A DNA stretch of 64,000 nucleotides from Mesobacillus subterraneus (GTDB lineage Bacteria; Bacillota; Bacilli; Bacillales; Cytobacillaceae): positions 1 through 64,000 of the forward strand of contig NZ_RSFW01000014.1 in NCBI RefSeq assembly GCF_003937825.1, given 5' to 3'. Position numbers and translations under genes: made by a program. Positions 1 to 8,627 of the stretch are shown here, piece after piece (position 1 is the stretch's first letter; the number at the start of each line of letters is the position of its first letter). Below the pieces are notes generated by a model. The model had not been told where the DNA came from, searched no databases, and was given only the letters and a program-made list of their open reading frames with translations.

Positions 1-21
1 CACTGCTTCTCCATGGGATTT

Positions 22-186
22 TGTCCGAAGTCCTATCAACTTCGGACATTTCCAGTGCTTCTCCACCGGATTTTGTCCGAAGGCATGCCATCTTCGGACA
101 TTTTCACTGCTTCTCCATCGAATTTTGTCCGAAGGCCTTCCATCTTCGGACATTTTCATTGCTTCTCCACCCTATTTTGTCCGAAG
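22..186. repeat. 52-bp tandem hairpin repeat, TGTCCGAAG family
   Basis: TGTCCGAAG occurs at 22, 74, 126 and 178, an exact 52-bp period. Each of the first three copies is followed by CTTCGGACA (40, 92 and about 144), so each unit can form a 9-bp stem with a 9-bp loop. Linkers share a CATTTTCACTGCTTCTCC-like text. The fourth unit is cut after its left arm. No coding signal is credible here: an open frame across it has no ribosome binding site. Related units with a different stem sequence lie at 45901-45947 and 59701-59780. The rest of the 1-330 gap holds only an A/T-rich stretch and the short shared motif at 239-256. Confidence 0.85.
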
Positions 187-238
187 TTTTTTAATTGTTT
201 TTTTGTAAAACAAAAAAACCTAATCGATGGCCCCAAAC

Positions 239-256
239 ACAAAGTTTACGAAAAGA
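239..256 (+). repeat. 18-bp shared intergenic motif, copy 1
   Basis: ACAAAGTTTACGAAAAGA is present here and again, identical and in the same orientation, at 10088-10105. Both copies are intergenic and are followed by a short CCT-containing stretch. No function is known to me. Confidence 0.6.
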
Positions 257-330
257 GCCTATTTTTAAAAGGAAATCTTCCATCCAATCTAGAATTTAAC
301 TTTTCATGCTATTTAACAGAGGTGACCATT

Positions 331-828
331 ATGGAAATCAGAAGATTGAATGCAGGGGATGCGGAGAAATACCGGATCACCCGGCATGAAGCTTTAAGGA
401 CTAATCCTGAGGCTTTTAGTTCGAGCTACGAGGATGAAATGTCATATGAAGTGGCGGAATACCGGTACAGACTGGAACGCCAATCTACGTATACTTTTGG
501 AGCGTTAGATCAGGATCGGCTGGTCGGGATTGTGACGCTCGTTCCAGAAGGCAAACAGAAGTTAAAACACCGGGCACCGATTTTTGCGATGTATGTCACT
601 CCTGGTGTGCGTGGCCAGGGCATCGGGCGGTTCCTGATGAATACGGCGCTGAAACAGGCTGCTGAGTTGATGCAGGTTGAGCAGGTGTATCTGACAGTGA
701 CAGCCAGCAATGAGGCTGCCAAAAAGCTTTACACCTCCCTTGGGTTTAAAACATATGGGGTAGATAGAAATGCCATGCGCATTGAGGACACTTACTTTGA
801 CGACGAACTCATGGTGCTATTTTTATAA
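331..828 (+). CDS. GNAT family N-acetyltransferase
   Basis: This is a 165-residue protein with the GNAT fold signature. The acetyl-CoA binding loop is RGQGIGRFLM (about residues 95-104), and a late beta-bulge motif NEAAKKLYTSLGF follows near residues 128-140. GNAT enzymes transfer an acetyl group from acetyl-CoA to an amine; the substrate cannot be read from the sequence. The ATG at 331 was chosen because it follows an AGAGGTGA ribosome binding site; the frame is open much further upstream, but only through the repeat array. A hairpin terminator follows directly, so the gene is probably monocistronic. Confidence 0.85.
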   Translation: MEIRRLNAGDAEKYRITRHEALRTNPEAFSSSYEDEMSYEVAEYRYRLERQSTYTFGALDQDRLVGIVTLVPEGKQKLKHRAPIFAMYVTPGVRGQGIGRFLMNTALKQAAELMQVEQVYLTVTASNEAAKKLYTSLGFKTYGVDRNAMRIEDTYFDDELMVLFL

Positions 829-850
829 AGGCCAGCTTTGGCCTTTTTTT
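829..850 (+). terminator. Rho-independent terminator
   Basis: AAGGCCAGCTTTGGCC is followed by a run of seven T just after the GNAT stop codon. Confidence 0.85.
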
Positions 851-914
851 CATGTTTAAATTTCGCTGGAAAAGGAAGTAGATAAGGGATGAGTTTTTTG
901 AAAGGAGACTGCCC

Positions 915-1265
915 ATGTTTTTAGATGCATACGTAAACCAGAAAATCCAAGTGAAATTAAGGAACTTCCCCGATAATATGGTTGGGGATATTACAGGAAT
1001 CTATCAGCCGGACGAGTGGTATCTCGTAAAATTGGTTCATACGGAGAATATGGGGATCTGGGTAGAGAACCCTTGTTATAAGCGGACTCCAATCCAAAAG
1101 GAAGATGGAACCGCCATCCCTGCCGAAAGCCAGGTCGAAGAAACCTGCACCACCCATATGTTCCTGCGCTGGGATTACATCGCTTCTGTGATCACATTCC
1201 CCGATGCGGACCCGATGGCTGATAAAAAAGCGAAATTGATTGGATTTCAGCCTGATCTTGATTAG
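915..1265 (+). CDS. conserved-looking hypothetical protein, 116 aa
   Basis: I do not recognise this soluble 116-residue protein. It has a good ribosome binding site (AAAGGAGA, 9 nt before the ATG) and its own terminator, so it is very likely a real gene. The order of short strands (IQVKLRNFPDN, DITGIY, WYLVKLV, then ASVITF near residue 90) suggests a small beta-barrel of SH3 or Sm type, but this is only an impression. Two Cys (near 54 and 78) sit in the middle. No signal peptide or membrane segment is visible. It lies between a GNAT gene and the convergent inhA gene, which gives no functional hint. Confidence 0.7.
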   Translation: MFLDAYVNQKIQVKLRNFPDNMVGDITGIYQPDEWYLVKLVHTENMGIWVENPCYKRTPIQKEDGTAIPAESQVEETCTTHMFLRWDYIASVITFPDADPMADKKAKLIGFQPDLD

Positions 1266-1275
1266 CTTAATACAG

Positions 1276-1310
1276 AAAAACGCTGCCGAGAAATCCGGCA
1301 GCGTTTTCTT
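1276..1310. terminator. bidirectional terminator
   Basis: CGCTGCCG and CGGCAGCG form a perfect stem flanked by A5 on the left and T4 on the right. It can serve both the gene ending at 1265 and the convergent gene ending at 1317. Confidence 0.85.
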
Positions 1311-1316
1311 CTCTTA

Positions 1317-3713
1317 TTACTTGTGGATCAGTACCTTACCGACTGTTCCGTCTGGGCTTGAACCTAGAACACGGAATTTCAGGCCGTAAGATGTGATGTT
1401 ACGTCCAGCTTGAGGCAGGACTGGTGAAGTGTACTTAGAGCTGTCATCGAAAATCGGCGTCCTTTGTGTTGCGTTATCCGTCAGGACGGATCCAAAGATC
1501 GACTTATAATCCAAATACATATTTTCAGTTTTACCCTGGTTGAACGCTGCATCATGGACCTGGTAGCGTGAAGAAGCAAGTGCGCCATCACTCCATCTGT
1601 TGATCGTCTGATCTGCGTCAACAACGCCAAGGAATCCGTCACCCGGGTGAACTCCTGTCCAGTTATTATCGAATGCTTCGTCCACATACCAGACAACAAG
1701 CCCTGAATCATAAGTCATCAGGCTGGCACCGCGGCGGATATTCTTCAACCCTTCATCCACACCATTGTGTGATCTCCACTCCAATAGGTAGTAATGTTTT
1801 GTGGAAGTTTTACCTTCGTGCTTTTTAAAGCCATTCAATGCAAATGTTGTTTCACCCTCAGCACCATCGTTGAAAAGCACAGCACCGTCAGCCGTTACCT
1901 TTACATTATCCACAAAGAAGCCATCCATATTTGTGCCCCAGTCCGTCATATAACGGAATTGCAGCTTGACTTTTTGTCCTGCATATTCACTTAAATCCAC
2001 TGATTCGTGAATCCAGCCATTGCTTGAGCCTGTGTATCCAGGAAGATTTTCCATGATTTCTGGATATCCATCTGACACAATGTCAGAGTCAGTATTTGGT
2101 GTTGACAGGGACTTCCAAGTAGCTCCGTTATCCGTAGAAACCTGAACCATCGCATAATCCCAATTATCTTCGATTTGATACCATGCATCATACTCAAGCG
2201 TAGCTTTTGATGCGTTTGTTAAGTCCACTACTTTGACCATCTTGTGATCGATTTCATCGCCATTGCCGCCATAATATTCCCATGCACCTGCAGCCGGCTT
2301 GTTGATGACCCTTTCCTTATTCGGCAGGTCAACTTTTACTGCATCATTGTTTGTGCCTTTGGAGTTTGCCTGGTCAAGCAATACTTCAGTGCCTTTTTTC
2401 GTCACTTCATTCGCATGGACAGTTGTACCAGTCAGCCAGTTGCTGCCAGGCATTGAAGCATGCAGGAATTCCCTTGCATATGGACTGAAGCCCGTAGGTT
2501 CTGTTCCTGGAACCTTTCCTGCCCAGCTTCCCGCTGACATGATCGACCAGTACGCAACCGGCTCACCTGCAGAGCTGCTGTAAATGGTGTCATATTCATC
2601 TGGTAGTCCAAGGTCATGGCCGTATTCGTGAGCAAATACACCCGCAGCGCCATCAGCTGGTTCGATTGTGTAGTCGTAAGCAGCCATGACACCACCCCAA
2701 TATGGGACTTCTGCTTTTGTACCCGGTAAAACTTTAACACCTCCAAGGTTCCAACGGTGGGACCAGATCGCATCCGAGCCCAATTGTCCACCGCCAGCTT
2801 CCTCACCTACTGAAGAGTGGACCACCATCAAATGGTCGATGAGGCCATCTGGCTCACGGTAATTTCCGTCGCCATCAAGATCATAACGGTCTTCTTTGTC
2901 ATAATCCTGAAGGTTGACATCTGGATCCTGAGCAGCTGCCAGCAAGGCTTCATAGACTAAGCTGCGAGGAGCTGCATCATTATCAGAGGTATTATTACCA
3001 CCATAGTATGCAGCTGGATGTTCTGCTTTGTACCATCCTGCAACCTGGCCTCCAATAGAATAGCTTCCGCCAGATTGTTGTTCATAGTATTGCTTTACAG
3101 AGATTAAATTCTCTCCATTAGGACCTGCATAACCTTTGTCCCCAAAAATCATATCTGTATAGTGCTCTTTTAAATACTCATCATAAAACATGTCCGTTTC
3201 GCCAGGCTGGATATTTGTCGCTGGGAAATCTGGATATTCAATTAATAGTACAAGAACATTATCTTTCCGTTGACCTCCATCCCACTTTTCTTCCTTTACC
3301 GGGTCGACGCTTGTCCCTTTTGTTTGCCCGACCTTATTTCCCTTGCCATTAACAAGGCCTGTTGTGTTAAGCTTTTCTTTCAGGGTGCTGTCTAACTCCT
3401 TTTCATGGCCGTGAAGCTCGCCATGCTCTTTTGATGAACCACCTGCTCTGTTCTGCAAATATTTCTGCAAAGCCTTCTCTGCTTCCGCTGGCTTTGCATC
3501 CTTCGCAATCTTTCCTTCTTTCTTAAGCATTTCTATCAATCTCTCATCGTTCGCGATGCCTAAATCGATTGGTGCTCCTCCATGGGCCTGGTAGCTTTGC
3601 TTTTCAACTGCTTTTACTGTCGCCGGTCCCGCAGACGCGAATGAGAGCGTGCTTGCAAGCATAGCAGTCATTGTAATGCTTGACAGGACCTTTAAGCCTA
3701 GATTTTTCTTCAA
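1317..3713 (-). CDS. inhA: immune inhibitor A family metalloprotease (M6)
   Basis: This 798-residue secreted zinc protease has a Sec signal peptide (MKKNLGLKVLSSITM start, hydrophobic core, ASA cleavage region near residue 28) and a propeptide. The zinc site HEYGH is at about residues 362-366, followed by the downstream ligand region GLPDEYD. A DLDGDGNYREPDG segment near residue 280 looks like a calcium loop. The C-terminal half has the beta-sandwich (VEG) architecture typical of InhA. Length matches InhA proteins (about 790-800). In Bacillus the family degrades host antimicrobial peptides and other proteins and is often under stationary-phase control. It is transcribed alone, divergently from the oxidoreductase at 3961; the 250-bp A/T-rich space between them holds both promoters. 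Confidence 0.93.
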   Translation of the reverse strand: MKKNLGLKVLSSITMTAMLASTLSFASAGPATVKAVEKQSYQAHGGAPIDLGIANDERLIEMLKKEGKIAKDAKPAEAEKALQKYLQNRAGGSSKEHGELHGHEKELDSTLKEKLNTTGLVNGKGNKVGQTKGTSVDPVKEEKWDGGQRKDNVLVLLIEYPDFPATNIQPGETDMFYDEYLKEHYTDMIFGDKGYAGPNGENLISVKQYYEQQSGGSYSIGGQVAGWYKAEHPAAYYGGNNTSDNDAAPRSLVYEALLAAAQDPDVNLQDYDKEDRYDLDGDGNYREPDGLIDHLMVVHSSVGEEAGGGQLGSDAIWSHRWNLGGVKVLPGTKAEVPYWGGVMAAYDYTIEPADGAAGVFAHEYGHDLGLPDEYDTIYSSSAGEPVAYWSIMSAGSWAGKVPGTEPTGFSPYAREFLHASMPGSNWLTGTTVHANEVTKKGTEVLLDQANSKGTNNDAVKVDLPNKERVINKPAAGAWEYYGGNGDEIDHKMVKVVDLTNASKATLEYDAWYQIEDNWDYAMVQVSTDNGATWKSLSTPNTDSDIVSDGYPEIMENLPGYTGSSNGWIHESVDLSEYAGQKVKLQFRYMTDWGTNMDGFFVDNVKVTADGAVLFNDGAEGETTFALNGFKKHEGKTSTKHYYLLEWRSHNGVDEGLKNIRRGASLMTYDSGLVVWYVDEAFDNNWTGVHPGDGFLGVVDADQTINRWSDGALASSRYQVHDAAFNQGKTENMYLDYKSIFGSVLTDNATQRTPIFDDSSKYTSPVLPQAGRNITSYGLKFRVLGSSPDGTVGKVLIHK

Positions 3714-3960
3714 TTTCCTACCCCTCTCTTAAAATAGAGTCAGAATATTTAGTACACTACTATTCTACCAATCGGTCAAATTGTTTAAAATAATTCGAAT
3801 TATCTAATTATTATCCAAAAACCACCCTATACCAATGTTAAACCCACCCTAAAAGACCCATATATTTCGGAACATTGAAATTTAGACACACTAAACTATT
3901 TAATTATCAAGATAATTTGTATAATAAAAATTAAGTTCTATTAATCAAGGGAGGCTCCTT

Positions 3961-4905
3961 ATGATAAAAGTCGGAGTGATTGGCCTTGGTGCCATCGGCC
4001 AGCGTTTGATAAAAGGGTTTGAAGATCATCCTGAAACGGAGATTGCGGCAATTTGTGATTCGATGGAAAGCAGAGCGAAGGATACGGCTGCAGAGCTTGG
4101 CGGGACCCCTTTTTTCACAGATCATCAAGCAATGCTCGATCAGGCTGAGTTGGATTTAGTTTATGTTGCTGTTCCGCCTAAGTTCCATCATCAAGTTGCT
4201 TCTGATGTCCTCTCAAAAGGGATACATATTTTATGTGAAAAGCCGCTGGCAAACTCGGTGGAAGAAGCGGAGAGTCTATTGAAACAGGCTGAAGAGGCTG
4301 GGGTCATCCATGCGATGAATTTCCCGCTGAATTACAGCGCTGGCAGTAAGTCCTTCGAGAAATTGATTAAGGAAAACTATGTCGGAGAGCTGAGAAGGAT
4401 TCAGCTGAAGATGCATTTCCCACAATGGCCGCGCCCGTGGCAGCAAAATGCCTGGGTTGCAAGCAAGGAACAGGGCGGCTATGTTTTGGAAGTCGGGGTT
4501 CATTTTATCCAGCAGCTTCAAAAAATCTTTGGTGCTGTTAAAGTAAAGGATGTTCATCTGCAGTTTCCAGAAGATTCGCAGGCAAGCGAGAATGCGATTC
4601 TGGCAATCTTGCAGCTTGAAGATGGAACGCCGGTTTTGATTGACGGCATGAGCCAGGTTGCCGGAAAAGAGGAAATCGCTTTTACCGCTTTTGGAGACGA
4701 GGGTACACTGTCGCTGCTGAACTGGGCCCAGCTTGAGGGCGGCAAGGTAGGCGAAGAAGTCCAGCCATTGGAGGCAGACACTTCCCTGACAGATTCATTG
4801 ATTGAAAATCTTGTAAAAGCCATCAAGGGCGAACCTGCTGTCATCATCGATTTCAAGGCAGGATATGAAGCACAGATTGTATTAGAACAATTACGAAAAG
4901 GTTGA
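3961..4905 (+). CDS. Gfo/Idh/MocA family NAD(P)-dependent oxidoreductase
   Basis: This 314-residue protein has an N-terminal Rossmann fold with GVIGLGAIGQRL (residues 5-16) and the family motif ILCEKPLA near residues 90-97, whose Lys is catalytic in characterised members. The C-terminal domain contains GGYVLEVGVHFIQQL, with the position usually bearing the catalytic His. The family reduces or oxidises sugars, inositols and related polyols; the substrate cannot be inferred. The start follows AAGGGAGG by 6 nt. The gene stands alone between divergent inhA and a convergent Nudix-GrpB pair. Confidence 0.85.
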   Translation: MIKVGVIGLGAIGQRLIKGFEDHPETEIAAICDSMESRAKDTAAELGGTPFFTDHQAMLDQAELDLVYVAVPPKFHHQVASDVLSKGIHILCEKPLANSVEEAESLLKQAEEAGVIHAMNFPLNYSAGSKSFEKLIKENYVGELRRIQLKMHFPQWPRPWQQNAWVASKEQGGYVLEVGVHFIQQLQKIFGAVKVKDVHLQFPEDSQASENAILAILQLEDGTPVLIDGMSQVAGKEEIAFTAFGDEGTLSLLNWAQLEGGKVGEEVQPLEADTSLTDSLIENLVKAIKGEPAVIIDFKAGYEAQIVLEQLRKG

Positions 4906-4908
4906 ATC

Positions 4909-4936
4909 TGGAGCGCCCCGCAAGCGCTCCTTTTCC
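4909..4936 (+). terminator. Rho-independent terminator
   Basis: GGAGCGCCCCGCAAGCGCTCC stem-loop followed by TTTTCC, right after the oxidoreductase stop. Confidence 0.7.
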
Positions 4937-4960
4937 TATTTTTACGAAGGTTCACTTCAA

Positions 4961-5458
4961 CTATAAACTTCTAAATTCCTCAGAATCCATCACCTTTTGA
5001 AAAAACAGACTCTTCTCCTGCCTGTACTCTTCCATCCTCTTTCCATGGCAGGAACTCTTCAATTGGTCGTACTCTGTTCTGAGATGTTCATTCTTCATTA
5101 AAACATCACGTAATCTCCAAAAGATATCTAAGTCACTATCAATGACGGTTAACTGGATTCCAAGCGGAGGAGTTGCGCAATCATCTTTGAAAGACTGGAA
5201 TGATTTTGTCTGTGTACTTCCATCATTGATTTCATATATGGCTGAAAGTGCCTCGGCTGTATCCTGAAAATCTTCAGGGCTGACACGTACCTGTATGTCC
5301 AGGTCTCCTTTTGTCATACTGCCTGGAATGGCTGTGCTGCCTACATGTTGAACATCCGACCGCGGAATTAATTCCAGGATTCTCTTCTTTGTTTCATTAA
5401 ATGCTTGTTCTGCAAGATGAAATACTTCTTCAGAATTGGTAAACCGTAGAACTTCCAT
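4961..5458 (-). CDS. GrpB family protein (UPF0157, nucleotidyltransferase-like)
   Basis: This 165-residue protein carries the GrpB signature HVGSTAIPGSMTKGDLDIQV (residues about 37-57). The GS and the D-x-D pair fit a minimal nucleotidyltransferase active site. No specific reaction is established for most members. Its ATG follows the stop codon of the upstream Nudix gene with no gap (TGAATG), so the two are almost certainly translated together. Confidence 0.85.
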   Translation of the reverse strand: MEVLRFTNSEEVFHLAEQAFNETKKRILELIPRSDVQHVGSTAIPGSMTKGDLDIQVRVSPEDFQDTAEALSAIYEINDGSTQTKSFQSFKDDCATPPLGIQLTVIDSDLDIFWRLRDVLMKNEHLRTEYDQLKSSCHGKRMEEYRQEKSLFFQKVMDSEEFRSL

Positions 5459-5923
5459 TCATTCACCATGCTTTCTCACCCATCCAGTATTCCATTGGAA
5501 TAGGGTTTTATCTTGTTTCACTTCCATGAAAATACTCTTAGGATAAGGCAAGGCCAGTTCAGGCATGTGATCTAAGCTAAAGTAAGCGAGTTCTGCTGTT
5601 TCACTATCGACAGGCTCCAGCACTCCTCCCACTGCCTTGCAGTCAAAAACAAAGACTACATATTCCACTTTGTGCCCGTTTGGATATTCGTAGCGGTAAT
5701 CCTTCCCGCCAAATACCCCAAGTAATTTTTCCGGTACGACATGAAGGCCGGTTTCTTCGCATACTTCACGGACAACTGCTTCTGCAGGGGCTTCGCCTGG
5801 TTCGATTGCTCCTGCCGGCAGGCTCCATTTTTCCCCACTCCCTTTGTTTTGGAATAGGATTGCACCTTTTTCATCCCGGATGATTCCGGCCACACTAGGC
5901 ATGAAAATCAATTCACTGCCCAC
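5459..5923 (-). CDS. Nudix hydrolase
   Basis: This 154-residue protein has a full Nudix box: [20 protein letters not shown] then TGL (residues about 38-60), matching G-x5-E-x7-REUxEExGU. It should hydrolyse a nucleoside diphosphate linked to another group using divalent metal. The annotated start is a GTG with a weak purine-rich site upstream; an ATG seven codons later lacks a ribosome binding site. It is the first gene of a two-gene unit with GrpB. Confidence 0.85.
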   Translation of the reverse strand: MGSELIFMPSVAGIIRDEKGAILFQNKGSGEKWSLPAGAIEPGEAPAEAVVREVCEETGLHVVPEKLLGVFGGKDYRYEYPNGHKVEYVVFVFDCKAVGGVLEPVDSETAELAYFSLDHMPELALPYPKSIFMEVKQDKTLFQWNTGWVRKHGE

Positions 5924-6101
5924 TTTCTTTCTGAGTTCCTAATAATAATTTGACATTCCCATTCAGATCACCGCCTGTTCATCCATTCGCCACCGCCCCA
6001 ATTTTTTCCTCCTTTAGGCTAATGCCCTTCACCCTCCGCGGATACCCACATATTTTATAAGGAATTACTTTGTCATTAACAGAAATAAGGAGTGTGCCAA
6101 A

Positions 6102-6473
6102 ATGAACCCTTATCAATACTTTTACAGCCCGCAGCAGTTTGACCCTTATACGTATTATGATTATAACTATTCTCAACAGCCAGGTCCCAACGATTATGAA
6201 AGACAGCCTGCGCTTGAGCGCAGAGTGACACAGCTTGAACGCCAGTTCCAGGTGCAGAAAACCGAGCTGGACAGACAGAATAGGGAGATTGGACGGCAAA
6301 ATCGGGAAATCACCCGCCTCAATAAGGAGATTGGACGCCTGAACCAGGAAATATCCAGGCTGAACCAGAACGACGAGCGGCATACACGCCGTTTGAACCG
6401 TCTGAATCAGCGGCTTCGTGCAGTCGAAAACCGTTTGAATATCCCATTTACAGCCACTGACGGGGATTTTTAA
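6102..6473 (+). CDS. Tyr/Pro-rich coiled-coil protein with perfect heptads
   Basis: The 123 residues split into a Tyr/Gln/Pro/Asn-rich head (residues 1-35) and an Arg/Asn/Glu-rich tail. Four near-identical 7-residue repeats ([28 protein letters not shown]) run through about residues 62-89, predicting a long parallel coiled coil, and there are no Cys. The start follows AAGGAGTG by 8 nt. I do not recognise a family. Head composition and isolated transcription are reminiscent of spore surface proteins of Bacillaceae, but that is inference. A terminator follows at 6522. Confidence 0.75.
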   Translation: MNPYQYFYSPQQFDPYTYYDYNYSQQPGPNDYERQPALERRVTQLERQFQVQKTELDRQNREIGRQNREITRLNKEIGRLNQEISRLNQNDERHTRRLNRLNQRLRAVENRLNIPFTATDGDF

Positions 6474-6521
6474 ACACTCAGTTCATTTAATCTCTAACAC
6501 TTGTTGATTCAAGAAGACAGC

Positions 6522-6558
6522 AAAGGGCCACAAGTAACTGGTCCTTTGTATATTTTTA
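6522..6558 (+). terminator. Rho-independent terminator
   Basis: CAAAGGGCCA and TGGTCCTTTG form an imperfect stem, followed by a T-rich run (TATATTTTT). Confidence 0.6.
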
Positions 6559-6682
6559 CCAAATCAATGGGATGATAATTTAAAAATAATCTGCATCTTA
6601 ATTTGACAAATTTATGCTACTATAAACAAGTATACTTACAATAATCTTTTGGGCATCCGATGCTCATTTTAGGAGTTCAGAT

Positions 6683-8341
6683 ATGAAAAAAACGCGATAT
6701 GTCCTGATCTTTTTCATCCTCAGCATCGTCTGGATTTTCGGGACAAACTATCTGCTTGAACTATATGCACCGACCCCTTTCATTCAAGTGATCGAGCATA
6801 CAAAGGAAATCCTCTATGTCGTTCTTGCGGGGTGGTTTTTCTACTTCTTCATCTCGAAAATGGAGGAATTGAGCGCATCAAAGGAAGAAGAAAAGCGGCT
6901 TTCCACCCTGATTAATTCGATGGTTGATTTCGTTAACTTCAAGGATGGCGAGGGTCGCTGGATCCAGGCCAATAATTTCGGCTTGAAGCTGTTTGATATA
7001 GAAAATGTCGATTATCGGGGCAAAAAGGATTCGGAGCTTGCCGAGTACAGCGATTTTTTCGCCGATGCGCTAAGGTATTGTGAAACTTCCGACGAAGAGG
7101 CCTGGAAAGCAGGAGGAATCATCCGGGTGGAAGAAGTACTGCCGCAGAAAGATGGCAGCACGAAGACTTTTGATACAATCAAAGTTCCTCTGTATAATGA
7201 TGACGGCAGCAGGCAGGGACTCGTCATTATCGGCCGTGATATTACCGAGCGGAAAATTGTCGAGAATCTGCTGGAAGAGAGCCGTCAGCAATATCGCTCA
7301 TTGTTCGAATACAGCCCTGATATCGTCACGATGCTCGACCTGAATGGCACCATTACGAATCTCAATCCACAGTTTGAAAAAATAACCGGATACAGCCGGG
7401 ACGAATACATCGGTAAAAATCTCTCTGAATGGCTGCCGGATTCCCATAGAGATATGGTACTAAGCAAGGTCAAAAGTGTTGTTGAAGATCGCTGTCCGCA
7501 AATGTTCGAACTGGAAATTCAACATAAGAGCGGAAAAACGCTAATTTTCCAAAGCACGTCACTCCCCATCATTGTGAATGACAAGATTGCCGGCATCATC
7601 TGCAATTCTCGGGATGTCACCGAATTACGTCAGACGGAGGAACGTCTGCGCAGAACGGACAAGCTATCTGTCGTCGGCGAGCTGTCCGCGAGTGTCGCGC
7701 ACGAAATCCGCAATCCGCTCACATCTTTGAAAGGACTCGTCCAGCTGTTGCAAATGGAGGATGAGCGGCATCAGCTGTATTATCAGATCATGATTGATGA
7801 ACTGAACAGGATCAATCATATCGTCAGCGAACTGCTGCTCCTGGCCAAGCCACAGCAGATTAAATATACGGAAGCAGATTTACAGGTGATCTTGAACGAT
7901 GTCATTTCTTTGTTAAAAACGGAGGCCAGCCTGCATAATATCCAAATTGAGTTCGATGCAAGGGCAGAGCCAGTGATAATCGAGTGCGAACCTAACCAGC
8001 TGAAGCAGCTGTTCATCAATATCGTCAAAAATGCGATCGAGGCATCTTCAGCAGAGGATGTTGTCCTGCTTTCACTGCAAAGCTCCGACAATCATGCTAC
8101 CGTTCGAATTAAAGATGAGGGTATTGGAATTTCAAAAGAGTTGCTTGAAAGAATTGGCGAGCCTTTCTATTCCTCCAAGGAAAAAGGCACCGGCCTTGGG
8201 ATGACCGTCAGCTTCAAGATTGTCCAATCCCACAACGGTACGATCAAATTCAACAGCGAGCCTGAAAAAGGAACCGAGGTCATTGTTCAATTGCCGATTA
8301 AACAAGAAGGCAAAGTGACAAAAGTCGGAAAAACCCATTAA
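6683..8341 (+). CDS. membrane PAS-domain sensor histidine kinase
   Basis: This 552-residue protein has two N-terminal transmembrane helices (residues about 7-27 and 42-60) with almost no extracytoplasmic loop. Two PAS domains follow (about 70-190 and 200-320; GRDITER and SRDVTELR mark their ends). The HisKA domain contains SVAHEIRNPLTSLKGL with the phospho-His at residue 340, and the C-terminus is an ATPase domain with GEPFYSSKEKGTGLGM. The build resembles the Bacillus sporulation kinases (KinB/KinE type) feeding Spo0F, but no response regulator is adjacent, so this is an orphan kinase and its target is inferred. The ribosome binding site is TTTAGGAG. Confidence 0.88.
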   Translation: MKKTRYVLIFFILSIVWIFGTNYLLELYAPTPFIQVIEHTKEILYVVLAGWFFYFFISKMEELSASKEEEKRLSTLINSMVDFVNFKDGEGRWIQANNFGLKLFDIENVDYRGKKDSELAEYSDFFADALRYCETSDEEAWKAGGIIRVEEVLPQKDGSTKTFDTIKVPLYNDDGSRQGLVIIGRDITERKIVENLLEESRQQYRSLFEYSPDIVTMLDLNGTITNLNPQFEKITGYSRDEYIGKNLSEWLPDSHRDMVLSKVKSVVEDRCPQMFELEIQHKSGKTLIFQSTSLPIIVNDKIAGIICNSRDVTELRQTEERLRRTDKLSVVGELSASVAHEIRNPLTSLKGLVQLLQMEDERHQLYYQIMIDELNRINHIVSELLLLAKPQQIKYTEADLQVILNDVISLLKTEASLHNIQIEFDARAEPVIIECEPNQLKQLFINIVKNAIEASSAEDVVLLSLQSSDNHATVRIKDEGIGISKELLERIGEPFYSSKEKGTGLGMTVSFKIVQSHNGTIKFNSEPEKGTEVIVQLPIKQEGKVTKVGKTH

Positions 8342-8376
8342 AAACGCGAAAGGACTCTGTCCTCTCGCGTTTTTGT
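8340..8376 (+). terminator. Rho-independent terminator
   Basis: AAAACGCGAAAGGAC pairs with GTCCTCTCGCGTTTTT immediately after the kinase stop codon. Confidence 0.85.
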
Positions 8377-8390
8377 GTGGCTGCGTATAA

Positions 8391-8621
8391 TTAATCCTCA
8401 TCCTTGATATCAATATCCTCGGGCACCGGTTCGTTCATAACTTCTTCCACCAGCTTTTTATATTTCTCGACCTGCTTTAAGTGCGTGTTGAACTGGTCTT
8501 TATAAATCAAATAGTGGTCCCCATCATGGATTGCTCTGATTTTTCTTTGGAAAATCAGTTTTTCCACCTGTGCTTCCGGCATCGATAAATATTCTGCTGC
8601 TTCTTTAACGGTCAAGTACAC
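8391..8621 (-). CDS. small helix-turn-helix (excisionase/MerR-like) DNA-binding protein
   Basis: The protein has 76 residues. The N-terminus LTVKEAAEYLSMPEAQVEKL followed by a basic RKIRAIHDGDHYLI wing is the HTH_17 pattern found in excisionases and small MerR-type regulators. The tail is acidic (PEDIDIKDED). It lies 6 bp after the DUF1836 gene and is probably co-transcribed with it. There are no integrase genes nearby, so an excisionase role is unlikely. Confidence 0.75.
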   Translation of the reverse strand: MYLTVKEAAEYLSMPEAQVEKLIFQRKIRAIHDGDHYLIYKDQFNTHLKQVEKYKKLVEEVMNEPVPEDIDIKDED

Positions 8622-8627
8622 TTTCGC

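Noticed and set aside
13-330. N-terminal extension of the first GNAT protein
   Set aside because: It runs through the 52-bp repeats and a strong ribosome binding site precedes the ATG at 331.
5979-6383. 134-codon antisense frame over the coiled-coil gene
   Set aside because: Its regular composition is the mirror of the heptad repeats; there is no start signal.
8391-8621. Excisionase of a mobile element
   Set aside because: No integrase, att repeats or phage genes nearby; the pairing with DUF1836 suggests an ordinary regulator.
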